Made by a program: the position numbers and the translations under genes. From Acidaminococcus sp. (GTDB lineage Bacteria > Bacillota > Negativicutes > Acidaminococcales > Acidaminococcaceae), in the NCBI GenBank assembly GCA_019416065.1, contig DXYB01000037.1:1-18661 (forward strand): 18,661 nucleotides of DNA, read 5' to 3'. Positions 17,277-18,661 of this stretch are shown here, piece after piece (positions within the stretch are counted from its first letter, which is position 1; each line of letters opens with the position of its first letter). The notes beneath the pieces were generated by a model. It worked only from the letters and a program-made list of their open reading frames with translations, was not told where the DNA came from and did not search any database.

Positions 17277-18587
17277 ATGCAAACTCAAAGACAAGCGGCG
17301 TTAGCAGGAATCATCACAGACGCTATGAAACAGGTAGCAGAACAGGAACACGTAACCCCTGAATGGATCCGGGAAGGTTTGGCAAAGGGAACCATCTGTA
17401 TCCCTGCGAACATCAATCATAAGGGATTGATCCCTCGTGGCGTGGGCGAAGGACTTTCCACCAAGGTCAATGCCAACATCGGAACCAGCTCTGCCTACCC
17501 TGATCCGGAACCTGAGCTGAAAAAATTAGATGCAGCCATTCGTGCGGGGGCAGATGCCGTAATGGATCTATCCACGGGAAATAATATTGACGCCAGTCGC
17601 CGGGCCACCATCGCCCACTCCCCCATTATGGTCGGCACCGTACCGATTTACCAGGCAACTGTGCAGGCCATAAAAGCCCATGGCAAGGTTACGGAAATGG
17701 ACAAAGATGATATTCTGGCGGTCGTGGAGAAGCAGGCCAAAGACGGTGCGGATTTTATGACCATGCACTGCGGCATCACCCAGCAATGTCTTCACAATCT
17801 TTTGGCGGAAGGCCGCGTGATGGATATTGTCAGCCGGGGTGGTTCGTTCCTCAGCGGATGGATGCTTCATAATAAAAAAGAAAATCCTTTTTATGAATTT
17901 TATGATGAAATCTGCGATATCTGTGCCAAGTACGATGTGACCATCAGCCTGGGAGATGGATGCCGTCCCGGCTGCCTGGCTGACGCCACGGATCGCACGC
18001 AGATTCAAGAACTGATTAACCTAGGAGAATTGACCCAACGGGCCTGGGATAAAGGCGTACAGGTCATGGTAGAAGGGCCGGGCCATGTACCCTATAATCA
18101 AATCGCGACAAACATGCAGCTAGAAAAACGGATTTGTCATGGTGCCCCCTTCTATGTACTGGGCCCTCTTGTCACCGATATTGCTCCGGGCTACGATCAT
18201 ATCACCTCCGCTATTGGCGGGACACTGGCTGCTGTAAGCGGAGCCAATTTTCTGTGCTATGTAACGCCAGCAGAACATTTAGGGCTGCCAGATATCCAGG
18301 ACGTAAAAGAAGGTGTTGTGGCGGCACGCATTGCCGCTCATGCTGCAGACGTAGCCAAAGGATTGCCTGCTGCGATAGCACAAGATCTTGCCATGGCGAA
18401 AGCGCGCCGTGCCCTGGATTGGGCCAAGCAGCTGGAACTTGCCATTGATCCAGAAAAAGCAAAAGCATTCCGTTCTGCCAAAAATAAGAGTACGGATGAA
18501 TACTGTTCCATGTGCGGGGACTACTGTGCCGTCCGTATCATGAACAACTACATGGATGAAGTCAAAAGAAGCAGAGAGAACCAGTAA
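17277..18587 (+). CDS. thiC: Phosphomethylpyrimidine synthase ThiC
   Basis: Radical-SAM enzyme of 436 residues that rearranges aminoimidazole ribotide into hydroxymethylpyrimidine phosphate for thiamin synthesis. Diagnostic stretches are ANINHKGLIPRGVGEGL (about 47-63), NANIGTSSAYP, MDLSTGNNID, FMTMHCGITQ (zinc/substrate region), SLGDGCRPGC and VEGPGHVP. The C-terminal cluster motif is CSMCGDYC (Cys410, 413, 417), spaced CX2CX3C. This is the short form of ThiC, lacking the long N-terminal extension seen in enteric bacteria. An upstream in-frame ATG at 17259 is rejected because it lies in the ribosome site; GGAGG sits eight bases before ATG 17277. It is controlled by the TPP riboswitch. No other thi gene follows in the window; the IS end begins 21 bases after its stop, so any downstream partner would have been cut off. 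Confidence 0.97.
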   Translation: MQTQRQAALAGIITDAMKQVAEQEHVTPEWIREGLAKGTICIPANINHKGLIPRGVGEGLSTKVNANIGTSSAYPDPEPELKKLDAAIRAGADAVMDLSTGNNIDASRRATIAHSPIMVGTVPIYQATVQAIKAHGKVTEMDKDDILAVVEKQAKDGADFMTMHCGITQQCLHNLLAEGRVMDIVSRGGSFLSGWMLHNKKENPFYEFYDEICDICAKYDVTISLGDGCRPGCLADATDRTQIQELINLGELTQRAWDKGVQVMVEGPGHVPYNQIATNMQLEKRICHGAPFYVLGPLVTDIAPGYDHITSAIGGTLAAVSGANFLCYVTPAEHLGLPDIQDVKEGVVAARIAAHAADVAKGLPAAIAQDLAMAKARRALDWAKQLELAIDPEKAKAFRSAKNKSTDEYCSMCGDYCAVRIMNNYMDEVKRSRENQ

Positions 18588-18608
18588 GTTTTAGATAACA
18601 AAAAAGAA

Positions 18609-18660
18609 GGTTCTTTGTCAAATGTTGGGGAGGACCCCAAATTCATCCTTTTCTGGTGGA
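18609..18660. repeat. Insertion-sequence terminal repeat, right window end
   Basis: Exact reverse complement of 1-52. It starts GGTTCTTTGTCAAATG 21 bases after the thiC stop and runs outward, so the element would lie to the right of the window. The adjoining inner 8 bases (AAAAAGAA) do not match those at 53-60 (AAAGAATT), so the two ends are not the two sides of one insertion site. Confidence 0.75.
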
Positions 18661-18661
18661 C

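Overview
The window looks like chromosomal DNA from an anaerobic, LPS-bearing, diderm Firmicute (Negativicutes-like, for example the Acidaminococcaceae/Veillonellaceae group). This is inferred from content: a single-chain pyruvate:ferredoxin oxidoreductase, a thiC gene behind a TPP riboswitch, and a full LPS-decoration operon (heptosyltransferase, O-antigen ligase, phosphoethanolamine transferase) with strong GGAGG-type ribosome sites. Species cannot be fixed from the sequence alone.

Layout. The first and last 52 bases (1-52 and 18609-18660) are exact inverted copies of each other and resemble the terminal repeat of an ISL3-type insertion sequence, so the window appears to lie between two IS ends. 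From the left come an alpha/beta hydrolase on the plus strand whose 5' end runs into the IS end; a convergent, frameshifted TetR regulator; and an AEC-family transporter. From 11081 down to 2592 on the minus strand lies an LPS outer-core/O-antigen assembly operon, in transcription order: GT2 glycosyltransferase, GT8 glycosyltransferase, a PIN-domain RNase with a 65-residue partner, O-antigen ligase-like membrane protein, GT25, GT9 heptosyltransferase, a second GT8, and a phosphoethanolamine transferase. Several genes overlap by ATGA or share Shine-Dalgarno/stop bases, so translational coupling is likely. Upstream are the decayed remains of a HEPN-MNT toxin-antitoxin pair (11164-11526), then a Na/Pi cotransporter with a PhoU-like tail. 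A strong terminator separates these from nifJ (PFOR, minus strand). The nifJ promoter and the thiC promoter/TPP riboswitch share the divergent region 16897-17276, and thiC runs rightward up to the IS end.

How the genes fit together. The glycosyltransferases would extend the LPS core, the ligase would attach a polymer to it, and the phosphoethanolamine transferase would reduce its negative charge. The most unusual part is the accessory material in this operon. An intact PIN/small-protein pair sits between a GT8 gene and the ligase, flanked by a perfect 49-bp direct repeat that is part of a GT8 3' end; the second copy belongs to a leftover GT8 tail. A second, dead HEPN-MNT pair lies just upstream. 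The segment from GT25 through the PIN pair is visibly more AT-rich than the GT9, nifJ and thiC genes, which suggests transfer.
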